From positions 1 through 9,258 of the forward strand of contig NZ_LATL02000249.1 in assembly GCF_000972705.2 (NCBI RefSeq): 9,258 nt of DNA, given 5' to 3'. The notes beneath the pieces are model-generated. The model was not told where the DNA came from. It saw nothing but the letters and a program-made list of their open reading frames with translations, and did no database searches. The stretch is from Limnoraphis robusta CS-951. GTDB taxonomy: Bacteria; Cyanobacteriota; Cyanobacteriia; Cyanobacteriales; Microcoleaceae. Positions 1 to 6,171 of this stretch are shown here, piece after piece (the stretch's first letter is position 1; the number at the start of each line of letters is the position of its first letter). The translations under genes and the position numbers were made by a program.

Positions 1-1203
1 AGCAGAAGCCAAAAATCGCCCATTACCCAAACCCCGCATTAAATAAGAGGGCGTACCCATCGAACCCGGAATGACCACAGGTTGTCCCCATTCAGCCGGA
101 CTCGCACCCTTACGAATAATCCAACCGTCATCGTCTGGAAACGTTAAATTATGAGGTAAATCACAAATTAATCGCGCTTCCAAGTCCCCATAAACCTCTC
201 TCAACCGCAATCGTAATAGTTCCGCCAACAGCAAACGGTTAACAAAACCATAATTGGCTGCGGTGGCTTCGGCTTGCAAATAACTTGCTACTAATTCCGG
301 GGTTGAACACGAAAGCGGAAACAGTCGTCCGGTTGGATAAGCCAAACCCGTAGGCCATGCTTGTTGAGCCTTTTCTCGCCACAAGCGGCCAATATATTTC
401 CCCACCGTGCGCGAACCGGAGTGAATCATAAACGCCAGTTGTCCTTCGCGAACGCCCCAAGTGTAGGCGGTAGCCCGGTCTAAAATGGCATCAACCCGTT
501 GAATTTCTACAAAATGATTCCCCCCGCCAATGGTTGCTAAATCCCCATCTCGCACCCATCCGACCTCGGGAATTAAATCCGGTGGCGCCCAACGCAAACT
601 TCCGGGTAAGGAACCCAAGTGATAAACTTGTTCTGTTTCTGACCACAGTTGCTCAAAATTCGACTGGGCGACACTTCCAAGGGGTTTTTGACTCATCTGT
701 TCTAACCAACCCAAAATTCCATGACAAAATAGAGCTTGAGCGGTTTTAGCGGTCATGGTGACATCTCGGGTTCCTTCAAAATAATCACCCTTCATCAACT
801 CAATAAAACGATCGCGTTTTCGAGTAAAATCTTCAACAGATAAGTCAACAACGTGCAGTCGCATTCCACAGTTAATATCGGAACCGATAGCCGCAGGAAT
901 TAACATTCCTTCTGTTTTGATAACAGAACCGATAGCAACATCACTATCACCGGGGTGAAAGTCGGGTGTTGCACAGGCGTTTGTGACATGACCTTGAACG
1001 GGATGACGAACGTTGGCTAAGTTGGCTAACTGCTTGAACGCCTTTCCTTCAATGGGTAAACTCTCTGGGAGTAAAACTTCTGCGACGGTCGCATCGGGAG
1101 CGTTAGAAAGACGGATGGAATAAACGTTATTGCTGTAGCTGACGGTTAATCCTTGACGGGATAACGCCTTAAAAAGTCGTTCTTGTTTTTTTGGATGCTG
1201 CAT
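1..1203 (-). CDS. rtcB: RtcB-type RNA ligase, 5' part of gene (3' end beyond left edge)
   Basis: Reading leftward from an ATG at 1203-1201, the frame stays open for 401 codons to the window edge. RtcB joins RNA 2',3'-cyclic-phosphate or 3'-phosphate ends to 5'-OH ends using GTP and Mn2+, in tRNA splicing and RNA repair. The family signatures appear in order: a PDFHPG segment near residues 80-85, GSVI at 92-95, the metal-site motif GSDINCGM with D109 and C112, GGGNHFVEI with H230, MIHSGSR with H261, DLPHN with H351, then RKGASPAEWGQ and IPGSMG shortly before the edge. These supply the Asp, Cys and three His metal ligands expected from characterised RtcB. The guanylylated histidine should lie just past the edge and cannot be checked. 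The usual GKG after the PDxH motif reads GDS here. It is divergent from the P450 gene, and no functional link between them is apparent. The ribosome binding site is weak; the start fits the normal N-terminal length. Confidence 0.93.
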   Translation of the reverse strand, partial: MQHPKKQERLFKALSRQGLTVSYSNNVYSIRLSNAPDATVAEVLLPESLPIEGKAFKQLANLANVRHPVQGHVTNACATPDFHPGDSDVAIGSVIKTEGMLIPAAIGSDINCGMRLHVVDLSVEDFTRKRDRFIELMKGDYFEGTRDVTMTAKTAQALFCHGILGWLEQMSQKPLGSVAQSNFEQLWSETEQVYHLGSLPGSLRWAPPDLIPEVGWVRDGDLATIGGGNHFVEIQRVDAILDRATAYTWGVREGQLAFMIHSGSRTVGKYIGRLWREKAQQAWPTGLAYPTGRLFPLSCSTPELVASYLQAEATAANYGFVNRLLLAELLRLRLREVYGDLEARLICDLPHNLTFPDDDGWIIRKGASPAEWGQPVVIPGSMGTPSYLMRGLGNGRFLASA

Positions 1204-1214
1204 AAATCTATCCA

Positions 1215-1234
1215 ACAGATTGATGAAAATCTGT
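1215..1234. promoter_or_regulatory. 7-bp inverted repeat just upstream of the rtcB start
   Basis: ACAGATT at 1215-1221 and AATCTGT at 1228-1234 are perfect inverted arms around a 6-nt loop. The element starts 12 nt upstream of the rtcB ATG. It could form a small hairpin in the rtcB leader or be a protein-binding site. No run of U follows, so it is not a terminator. Its role is inferred from position only. Confidence 0.3.
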
Positions 1235-1303
1235 CTCAAAGGTTGAAGATGTTGAGATTTGGATAGGGATTCAGCAGCCACGCTGTCTCTACTTCGGGTT
1301 GGG

Positions 1304-1376
1304 GATTTTAGATAGGATGGAACTCAATCGTTTAGTTTTGTTCAAGCTTGACCGAAGAAGTTCGGCATCTAAAATC
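1304..1376. repeat. 10-bp perfect inverted repeat in the divergent rtcB/P450 promoter region
   Basis: GATTTTAGAT at 1304-1313 and ATCTAAAATC at 1367-1376 are exact reverse complements separated by 53 nt. Each arm carries TAAAAT reading outward: on the plus strand at 1370-1375, and on the minus strand as the complement of 1305-1310. The right copy is the likely -10 box of the P450 promoter. The left copy could be the -10 of an rtcB promoter, but I see no good -35 for it. Alternatively, this is a relic of the short AT-rich repeats common between cyanobacterial genes. Confidence 0.5.
1348..1375 (+). promoter_or_regulatory. Candidate sigma70-type promoter of the P450 gene
   Basis: TTGACC (1348-1353, five of six to consensus) and TAAAAT (1370-1375, five of six) are separated by 16 bp. 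Transcription would start near 1382, giving a leader of roughly 75 nt. The spacer contains CCGAA-GAAG-TTCGG (1352-1365), a 5-bp-arm palindrome that overlaps the end of the -35 box and is placed like a repressor operator. This is a match by eye. Confidence 0.45.
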
Positions 1377-1444
1377 GGAAAATTGAACCCAAAGAGGATT
1401 TTGTTTTTCCCATGTCTTCAAGGTTAACATAAAATATGGATCTT

Positions 1445-1449
1445 AGGAG
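1445..1449 (+). promoter_or_regulatory. Shine-Dalgarno AGGAG of the P450 gene
   Basis: AGGAG lies 8 nt before the ATG at 1458, an ideal spacing. It supports this start codon for the P450. Confidence 0.7.
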
Positions 1450-1457
1450 TATCTCCG

Positions 1458-2843
1458 ATGAGCAGAGCAACGATAGAACCCGCAAGTGTTAGCAGTGGCA
1501 ACAATAGCCTACCAGACGGGCCGAAAACTCCGGCATTCTTTCAGTTAATCAATTGGCTTGTCCGACCCTTTGAGTACCTCGAAGAATGCGTTAAGCAGTA
1601 CGGAGATATGTTTACGCTGAGGCTATTTGGTCTTCCTCCCTTAGTATTTATTGCCAATCCCCAAGGAATTCAAGAAATTTTCAGCGCCGATGCTAAATCT
1701 TTTGATGTGGGAAAGACCAATGATTTAGCCCGTCCGATATTGGGCGAGCGCTCTTTGATTTTAATGGATGGTTCTCGTCATAAAAAAGAGCGAAAATTAC
1801 TCATGCCTCCCTTTCATGGAGAGAAAGTTAAATCCTACGCAGAATCCATTTGTCAAATTACCGAAACCGTCACTTCACGCTGGCAAATTAATCAATCTTT
1901 TATTGCTAGAAATGTCATGCAAGAAATTACCCTCAAGGTGATTATGCAGACCGTATTTGGCTTTAATGAAGGGGAAAAATGCGAACAATTTCGCTCACTT
2001 CTTGCCGATTGGTTGGATCTGATTGCCTCTCCGTTGCGTTCAAGTTTTATTTTCTTGAAATTTCTGCAAGTAGACTGGGGAGCTTGGAGTCCTTGGGGGA
2101 ATTTTATCAGAACCCGACAAAAAATTTACGACTTGCTGCAAGCGGAAATTGAAGACAGACGAACCCACCCGGAAAAACGGGGTGACGATATCCTCAGTTT
2201 AATGCTGGAAGTGACTGACGAAGACGGTCAACCGATGAGCGATGACCAGTTAAAAGATGAATTGATGACGCTGTTAGTCGCCGGACATGAAACCACCGCA
2301 ACCAGTTTGGCTTGGGCGTTTTATTGGCTAGAAAAATATCCCGATATTAAGGAAAAACTCATTCAAGAAATCGAGAGTTTGGGTAAAAATCCCGACCCCA
2401 TAGAAATTTCTCGCCTTCCCTATTTAACGGCAGTTTGTCAGGAAACCTTGCGACTTTATCCCATTGTACCGATTGCTTTTGCCCGAATTTCCAACCAAGA
2501 TTTAGAAATTATGGGTCGTCAATTTCCGGCTGGGACAACGTTCGTTCCCTGTATTTATTCGACCCATCACCGAGAAGATTTGTATCCGAATTCCAAACAA
2601 TTCCAACCCGAACGATTTTTACAGCGTCAATATAGTCCTTACGAGTTTCTTCCGTTTGGGGGTGGGGTGAGGCTGTGTTTGGGTTATGCTTTGGCAATGT
2701 TGGAGATGAAATTGGTTCTCGCTTCAATTTTATCTAAGTACAATTTAGAATTGGCGAGTCATCAACCGATTAAACCCATGCGTCGCGGTGGTACGCTTGC
2801 ACCTTCCAATGGAGTTCCTTTGATGGTGACGGGTTTTCGCTAA
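1458..2843 (+). CDS. cyp110: Cytochrome P450, CYP110-like
   Basis: A complete 461-aa soluble P450 with no N-terminal membrane anchor, a normal length for cyanobacterial CYP110. P450s are heme-thiolate monooxygenases that use O2 and electrons from ferredoxin-type partners. Visible motifs: a proline-rich LPDGP start near residue 18; the I-helix oxygen-activation motif AGHETT at 275-280, with the conserved Thr at 279; the K-helix ExxR at E329-R332; the PERF segment at 384-387; and the heme-binding loop PFGGGVRLCLG at 399-409, with C407 as the iron ligand. All key residues are intact. The LPDGP opening, the ELMTLLVAGHETTATSLAW block and the SPYEFLPFGGG block match CYP110 as I remember it. Characterised CYP110 enzymes oxidise fatty acids, alkanes or terpenes; the substrate here is unknown. 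There is no terpene synthase or redox partner gene in view, and the gene appears to stand alone as one transcription unit. Subfamily placement is uncertain. Confidence 0.93.
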   Translation: MSRATIEPASVSSGNNSLPDGPKTPAFFQLINWLVRPFEYLEECVKQYGDMFTLRLFGLPPLVFIANPQGIQEIFSADAKSFDVGKTNDLARPILGERSLILMDGSRHKKERKLLMPPFHGEKVKSYAESICQITETVTSRWQINQSFIARNVMQEITLKVIMQTVFGFNEGEKCEQFRSLLADWLDLIASPLRSSFIFLKFLQVDWGAWSPWGNFIRTRQKIYDLLQAEIEDRRTHPEKRGDDILSLMLEVTDEDGQPMSDDQLKDELMTLLVAGHETTATSLAWAFYWLEKYPDIKEKLIQEIESLGKNPDPIEISRLPYLTAVCQETLRLYPIVPIAFARISNQDLEIMGRQFPAGTTFVPCIYSTHHREDLYPNSKQFQPERFLQRQYSPYEFLPFGGGVRLCLGYALAMLEMKLVLASILSKYNLELASHQPIKPMRRGGTLAPSNGVPLMVTGFR

Positions 2844-2926
2844 TTGGCGGGGTCTTTAGTCTAAACTTCAGATCGCAAACAATCAGCCAAGTTTCAAGCA
2901 TAATAAAACCCCAAACAATAATCGAG

Positions 2927-3148
2927 ATGAAATCCATCTACCGATTTTTTTTATTAATAGGATTAAGTGGTGTAATTACAATGGGTTGCACATCTGAGAA
3001 TTCCCCTCGGGATTTGAGCCACTTAAGCGAAGTCTCTTCTTCAATTGCCAGGACTCCCGCATCTGAACCCACACCGTTACCAAACCCAGAAACTTCGTCC
3101 GCTACTTCCATCCTAACCGAAAATACTGCCCCAGATATTTGGGAGTAA
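2927..3148 (+). CDS. Short putative lipoprotein, probably truncated
   Basis: A 73-codon ORF. The N-terminus is a lipoprotein-type signal: basic start (K2, R6), hydrophobic stretch 7-17, then Cys at 21 in the context TMGC. The lipobox is imperfect because -3 is Thr and -2 is Met rather than the usual Leu and Ala or Ser. The rest is low-complexity, rich in Ser, Thr, Pro and Glu, as in a linker following a lipid anchor. No folded domain is visible. The last two or three codons and the TAA stop coincide with DNA homologous on the other strand to a RecD2 helicase, so the natural C-terminus has probably been lost at a rearrangement junction. There is no strong Shine-Dalgarno before the ATG. It may be a dead 5' fragment of a larger lipoprotein gene or a surviving small lipoprotein. 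I do not recognise a family. Confidence 0.4.
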   Translation: MKSIYRFFLLIGLSGVITMGCTSENSPRDLSHLSEVSSSIARTPASEPTPLPNPETSSATSILTENTAPDIWE

Positions 3149-3555
3149 GCCAGAAAAATGTCCAGCATCGAAGTTTCATCCACAATCAAAGCATCGCAGT
3201 CGAGGGGATGATCCCTATCGCGTGAAAAATTCATTGTTTTGGGGTCAAATTCCAACAATCGGTGCAGGGTTTTTGCCGGAAGTTTCGTCATCTCTCCCAA
3301 CCGTTGAGCCGCCCGTCCGGTGGGCGCCCCCAGAAGAATCGTTCTGCCCATCGCTTTCCACAGTTCAACAATCGTGGCGGTGGTAAAGGTTTTACCGCAG
3401 CCGGGGCCGCCCGTCAAAATCAGGATTTTTGAGTAAGCTGCCATGACGACCGCCTGCCGTTGCTGGTCGGATAGCTGAATCTTCCGGCTTTGGGTGAAGC
3501 GTTCTATCCAATTTTGGACTCGGGGAATATCGCCTTGAACGGTGTTGTTGAAATA
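3142..3555 (-). pseudogene. recD2: Internal fragment of a RecD2-type DNA helicase
   Basis: Reading leftward from 3555, about 138 codons match the middle of RecD2-family (RecD/TraA, superfamily 1B) helicases. In order: an IPRVQNWIERF linker, LSDQQRQAV (a Q-motif-like segment), Walker A GGPGCGKT (3388-3411), motif Ia GAPTGRAAQRLGE, KTLHRLLEF, and Walker B with VDETSMLD (Asp-Glu codons at 3175-3180). Similarity stops abruptly after IFLAYS at about 3142. The N-terminal region and the rest of both RecA domains, including the arginine finger and later motifs, are absent. A 168-codon ORF can be read from the internal ATG at 3444 to 2938, but its last 67 codons are simply the antisense of the lipoprotein-like ORF. 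The fragment cannot unwind DNA. It abuts the transposase remnant in the same frame, suggesting an insertion followed by deletion. It could also be described as a leftover of a recombination event. Confidence 0.8.
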
Positions 3556-3774
3556 CTATCCTAATCTGCTCACTTTAGGGGTATAAATAGACTGGGGAAC
3601 ATTCATTAACTCTAAGATTTGTTGTTGAACATCATTAAGAAAACAGATTTCCCTCTGTCCATCTCGATGTATATACAAAGTGATGTTTCTAAAAACCCTT
3701 AACATCTTTTCTGCGGTAGGACAGTCAGTGGTACGTTTGGGATTGCCCTCATACGCTATATTTTCTGCAATTTT
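3556..3774 (-). pseudogene. C-terminal remnant of an IS transposase
   Basis: Leftward from 3774 there are 72 sense codons ending in TAG at 3558-3556, bounded upstream by an in-frame TGA at 3775-3777. The peptide contains NPKRTTDCPTAEKMLRVF, then a segment ending in QQQILELMNVPQSIY. From memory this resembles the extreme C-terminus of DDE transposases of the IS4/IS1634 type in cyanobacteria; the family assignment is tentative. The catalytic core, N-terminus and left terminal repeat are missing. Sense-like codons resume past the TGA but carry no convincing motif. The TAG lies directly against the RecD2-like fragment, so the element's end should fall within about 3545-3558. I did not identify its terminal inverted repeat. 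Confidence 0.55.
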
Positions 3775-3837
3775 TCAAAAAATCTCAAATTTCCGAAAAA
3801 AAAGTAGAGCAACTTCAGAAAACGATATAGAACACAG

Positions 3838-3868
3838 TTGACACCGCTTGTACACAGACAGCTATTTT
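3838..3868 (+). promoter_or_regulatory. Weak promoter-like element upstream of the dynamin genes
   Basis: A perfect TTGACA (3838-3843) is followed 19 bp later by TATTTT (3863-3868). The spacer is long and the -10 is only four of six to consensus. A transcript from here would start near 3875, overlapping the Shine-Dalgarno of the small ORF at 3887, which weakens the case for that ORF. It could still give the dynamin operon a leader of about 140 nt. Confidence 0.3.
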
Positions 3869-3886
3869 CAGGGAGGGATGACTTAA

Positions 3887-3952
3887 ATGTGGTTAGGACA
3901 ATTTGGGTTCGGAAACAGTTTATTTCGTGATCTCAGTTGGAACAAACCCTAA
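3887..3952 (+). CDS. Possible 21-aa small ORF before the dynamin operon
   Basis: ATG at 3887 to TAA at 3950-3952 encodes MWLGQFGFGNSLFRDLSWNKP, rich in aromatic residues and Gly. A strong Shine-Dalgarno, GGGAGG (3871-3876), lies 10 nt upstream. Another ATG at 3878 gives only Met-Thr-stop, and its stop overlaps the start of this ORF (TAAATG). It ends 66 nt before the first dynamin gene. It could be a leader peptide or a small membrane-interacting peptide, but an ORF of this length arises easily by chance, and I recognise no homolog. Confidence 0.22.
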   Translation: MWLGQFGFGNSLFRDLSWNKP

Positions 3953-3995
3953 CGCTTCAATCTTCATCTTTCTCTGCACTTAAGTTGATTAAAAA

Positions 3996-4008
3996 AGATA
4001 CAATATCT
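3996..4008 (+). promoter_or_regulatory. Candidate -10 box within a palindrome before the first dynamin gene
   Basis: TACAAT (3999-4004, five of six to consensus) sits inside the palindrome AGATA-CAA-TATCT (3996-4008). No -35 is found at a normal distance; TTGATT at 3985-3990 is too close. If used, transcription would start near 4011 and leave an mRNA leader of only about 8 nt without a Shine-Dalgarno. The symmetry could be an operator. Confidence 0.3.
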
Positions 4009-4018
4009 GTAAAGTACC

Positions 4019-6106
4019 ATGATTGACACAACCAAACAAAGTAGCCTACTCAATAATCTAGAAGCAGTTTCAAGAAAACGGTATGAAATTGCCCATCATT
4101 TAGGTAATCTTGCGGAAATTCTCAGCCAAGCGGAGCGAGAAGGAGAACAAACCTCTGGAAAACTTGCATTAGAGACTGACATTGAAGACCTCAGTTTGGC
4201 GAGTCAAAACTTAAGAAAAGGTGTTTTCAGAATTTTAGTCTTAGGAGACTTAAAACGAGGAAAGAGTACCTTAATTAATGCTCTCATCGGTGAAAAGCTA
4301 TTACCCAGCGATGTTAATCCTTGTACGGCAATATTAACGATTTTACGTTATGGTATCAATAAAAAAGTAACGGTTTACTTTAAAGGAGATAAAAAGCCTG
4401 AAGAATTAGAGTTTAAAGATTTCAAGCGACAATATACTATTGATCCAACCGAATCCAAACGGTTTGAACAAGAGCATCATCTAGCATTTCCTGATGTAGA
4501 CCATGCGGTTATCGAGTATCCTTTACCTCTACTTGAAAAGGGAGTCGAGATTGTTGATAGCCCCGGACTGAATGATACAGAAGCACGAAATCAACTTTCT
4601 TTAAGTTATATCAATAACTGCCATGCGATTCTATTTGTTTTTAGAGCGATTCAACCCTTTACTCTCGAAGAACGTCGTTATCTAGAAAACTATATTAAAG
4701 AGCGGGGTTTAACTGTTTTTTTCCTGATCAATGCTTGGGATGAAATTCAAAAAGAAATTTTGGATGCTGATGATCCCGAACGTTTGGAAAATGCTGAGGA
4801 AAAAATTCGTCAGGTTTTTAAAACAAATTTAACAGAATATTGTCAATATAATGGCTACGATCTTTATGATGAACGAGTCTTTGAACTGTCTTCCTTAAAT
4901 GCACTACGCCAACAAATTAAAAGTTCAGATGCTTCGTTGGAAGGTACTGGTTTTCCAGAATTTACTCAAGCCTTGAATCACTTTTTAACCCAAGAACGAG
5001 CGATCGCAGAATTTCGACAAGCTCGCACCCTAGCACGCCAAACCTATAATCATGTCCATGAAGCTGTTGAACGTCGAATTCCCTTACTCGGAGAGGATAT
5101 TAATGAGTTAAAAAAACGGATTAATTCTGTCGAACCGGAATTTAAAAAATTGGCTGAAATCCGAGATAAATTTCAAAAAGAGATTCAAACAACTCGGAAT
5201 GATAAATCAAAAAGTATTGCCAATTCTCTGCACACCTATATTATAAGTCTCGGCGATAATTTTGCCAATGATTTTGTCCGCTATCAACCAGACTTAGGGT
5301 TTTTAGACTTTCTCAGTCAAGACAAACGTGAACAATTTAACACGGCATTTAAGCAGGCTTTTGAACGATATATTAATGAAAAAATGGCAGCTTGGGAAAA
5401 AACGGCTGAAAAAGAAATAAAGGAAGCTTTTTCTCAACTCGCGCAAAGTGCGAGTAATTATGGAGGGATGTATAGTCAGGTAACAAATGTCATTACAGAA
5501 AAGCTAACTCAGCAGACCATTAACTCTAAAATAAGCCTTGACTATGAAGAAAATTCTCCAAAATGGGCAAGCTGGGCTGCGGGATTTTTAGCTTTAGCAT
5601 CTGGTAATGTGGCGGGTGTAATTCTAGCCGGAGCAGGTTTTGATTGGAAAAATATATTAGTTAACTATTTGGGTGTCATTGGAGTCAGTAGTTTTTTATT
5701 ACTGTTGTCTGGAGGATTATTAGTATCTGTAGGAATATGGGCAATTCCTCTATTGGGTTTGGGTGTGGGAGCGGTACAAGTCGAACAAGCTCGAAAAGAT
5801 TTTATGAAAGTTATTCAGAAAGAGTTTATTAAGTATCTACCTCAAGTTGCAAACGAACAGCAAGAAACAATGTATGAAATAGTCAACAAATGCTTTGATA
5901 GCTATGAGGCGGAAATTTTGAAGCAGATTAATAATGATATTGATGCCCGCAAATCTGAGTTAGACAATTTACTGCAACAAAAGGAATCTCAGGAGATTAA
6001 CCGAGAAAAAGAAGTTGAACGTCTCCATAAGTTAGATAATAGTGCGTTATCGGAAAAGCAAAACATAGAATCAATTTATGAAAATTTACTTTCATCTTCT
6101 GTCTGA
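4019..6106 (+). CDS. Bacterial dynamin-like GTPase, BDLP1 paralog A
   Basis: A 695-aa dynamin-superfamily protein. N. punctiforme BDLP1 is known to bind membrane, hydrolyse GTP and self-assemble around lipid tubes. An N-terminal helical neck (1-65) precedes the GTPase domain: G1 GDLKRGKST (76-84), G2 Thr103 in NPCTA, G3 DSPG (180-183) and G4 NAWD (238-241), all intact. Long helical neck and trunk segments follow from about 310. A hydrophobic stretch covers about 520-588 (Gly/Ala-rich part near 520-541, then a longer one 546-588), corresponding to the membrane-inserting paddle. The C-terminus (600-695) is charged, coiled-coil-like helix. The start is supported by alignment with the N-terminus of the next gene, although no Shine-Dalgarno is present (GTAAAGTACC before ATG). 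It is first in a three-gene same-strand array. Substitutions such as AIQPFTLEE, where the neighbour and BDLP1 have ASQPCTLGE, suggest it is the more diverged copy. Its membrane role is inferred by family. Confidence 0.93.
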   Translation: MIDTTKQSSLLNNLEAVSRKRYEIAHHLGNLAEILSQAEREGEQTSGKLALETDIEDLSLASQNLRKGVFRILVLGDLKRGKSTLINALIGEKLLPSDVNPCTAILTILRYGINKKVTVYFKGDKKPEELEFKDFKRQYTIDPTESKRFEQEHHLAFPDVDHAVIEYPLPLLEKGVEIVDSPGLNDTEARNQLSLSYINNCHAILFVFRAIQPFTLEERRYLENYIKERGLTVFFLINAWDEIQKEILDADDPERLENAEEKIRQVFKTNLTEYCQYNGYDLYDERVFELSSLNALRQQIKSSDASLEGTGFPEFTQALNHFLTQERAIAEFRQARTLARQTYNHVHEAVERRIPLLGEDINELKKRINSVEPEFKKLAEIRDKFQKEIQTTRNDKSKSIANSLHTYIISLGDNFANDFVRYQPDLGFLDFLSQDKREQFNTAFKQAFERYINEKMAAWEKTAEKEIKEAFSQLAQSASNYGGMYSQVTNVITEKLTQQTINSKISLDYEENSPKWASWAAGFLALASGNVAGVILAGAGFDWKNILVNYLGVIGVSSFLLLLSGGLLVSVGIWAIPLLGLGVGAVQVEQARKDFMKVIQKEFIKYLPQVANEQQETMYEIVNKCFDSYEAEILKQINNDIDARKSELDNLLQQKESQEINREKEVERLHKLDNSALSEKQNIESIYENLLSSSV
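5000..5007. repeat. HIP1 octamer GCGATCGC
   Basis: The octamer GCGATCGC, the highly iterated palindrome over-represented in many cyanobacterial genomes, lies within the first dynamin gene. The paralog has GCGATTGC at the equivalent place (about 7151). It supports a cyanobacterial source; no local function is implied. Confidence 0.8.
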
Positions 6107-6171
6107 CATGATATGATCAAGTTTAAGATTCACAACAATACTCAATAAAATTTTCTGAGAATTAAGCTATC

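Noticed and set aside
534..749. Plus-strand ORF of 71 codons
   Set aside because: It is antisense to the well-supported rtcB reading frame and has no recognisable motif.
2435..2727. Short ORFs on both strands (2435-2635 plus, 2509-2727 minus)
   Set aside because: They lie inside the P450 gene in other frames, with no independent signal.
2831..2912. GGGTTTT (2831-2837) and AAAACCC (2905-2911) as a terminator after the P450
   Set aside because: The arms are 67 nt apart, the first lies inside the coding region, and no U-tract follows.
2938..3141. C-terminal part of the minus-strand ORF 2938-3444 as helicase sequence
   Set aside because: Its sequence past about 3142 has no helicase motif and is the antisense of the lipoprotein-like ORF; RecD2 similarity stops before it.
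6107..6171. Terminator or separate promoter between the first two dynamin genes
   Set aside because: Only an AAAATTTT palindrome and 4-bp arms are present; there is no stable GC stem with a U-tract and no convincing -35/-10 pair.
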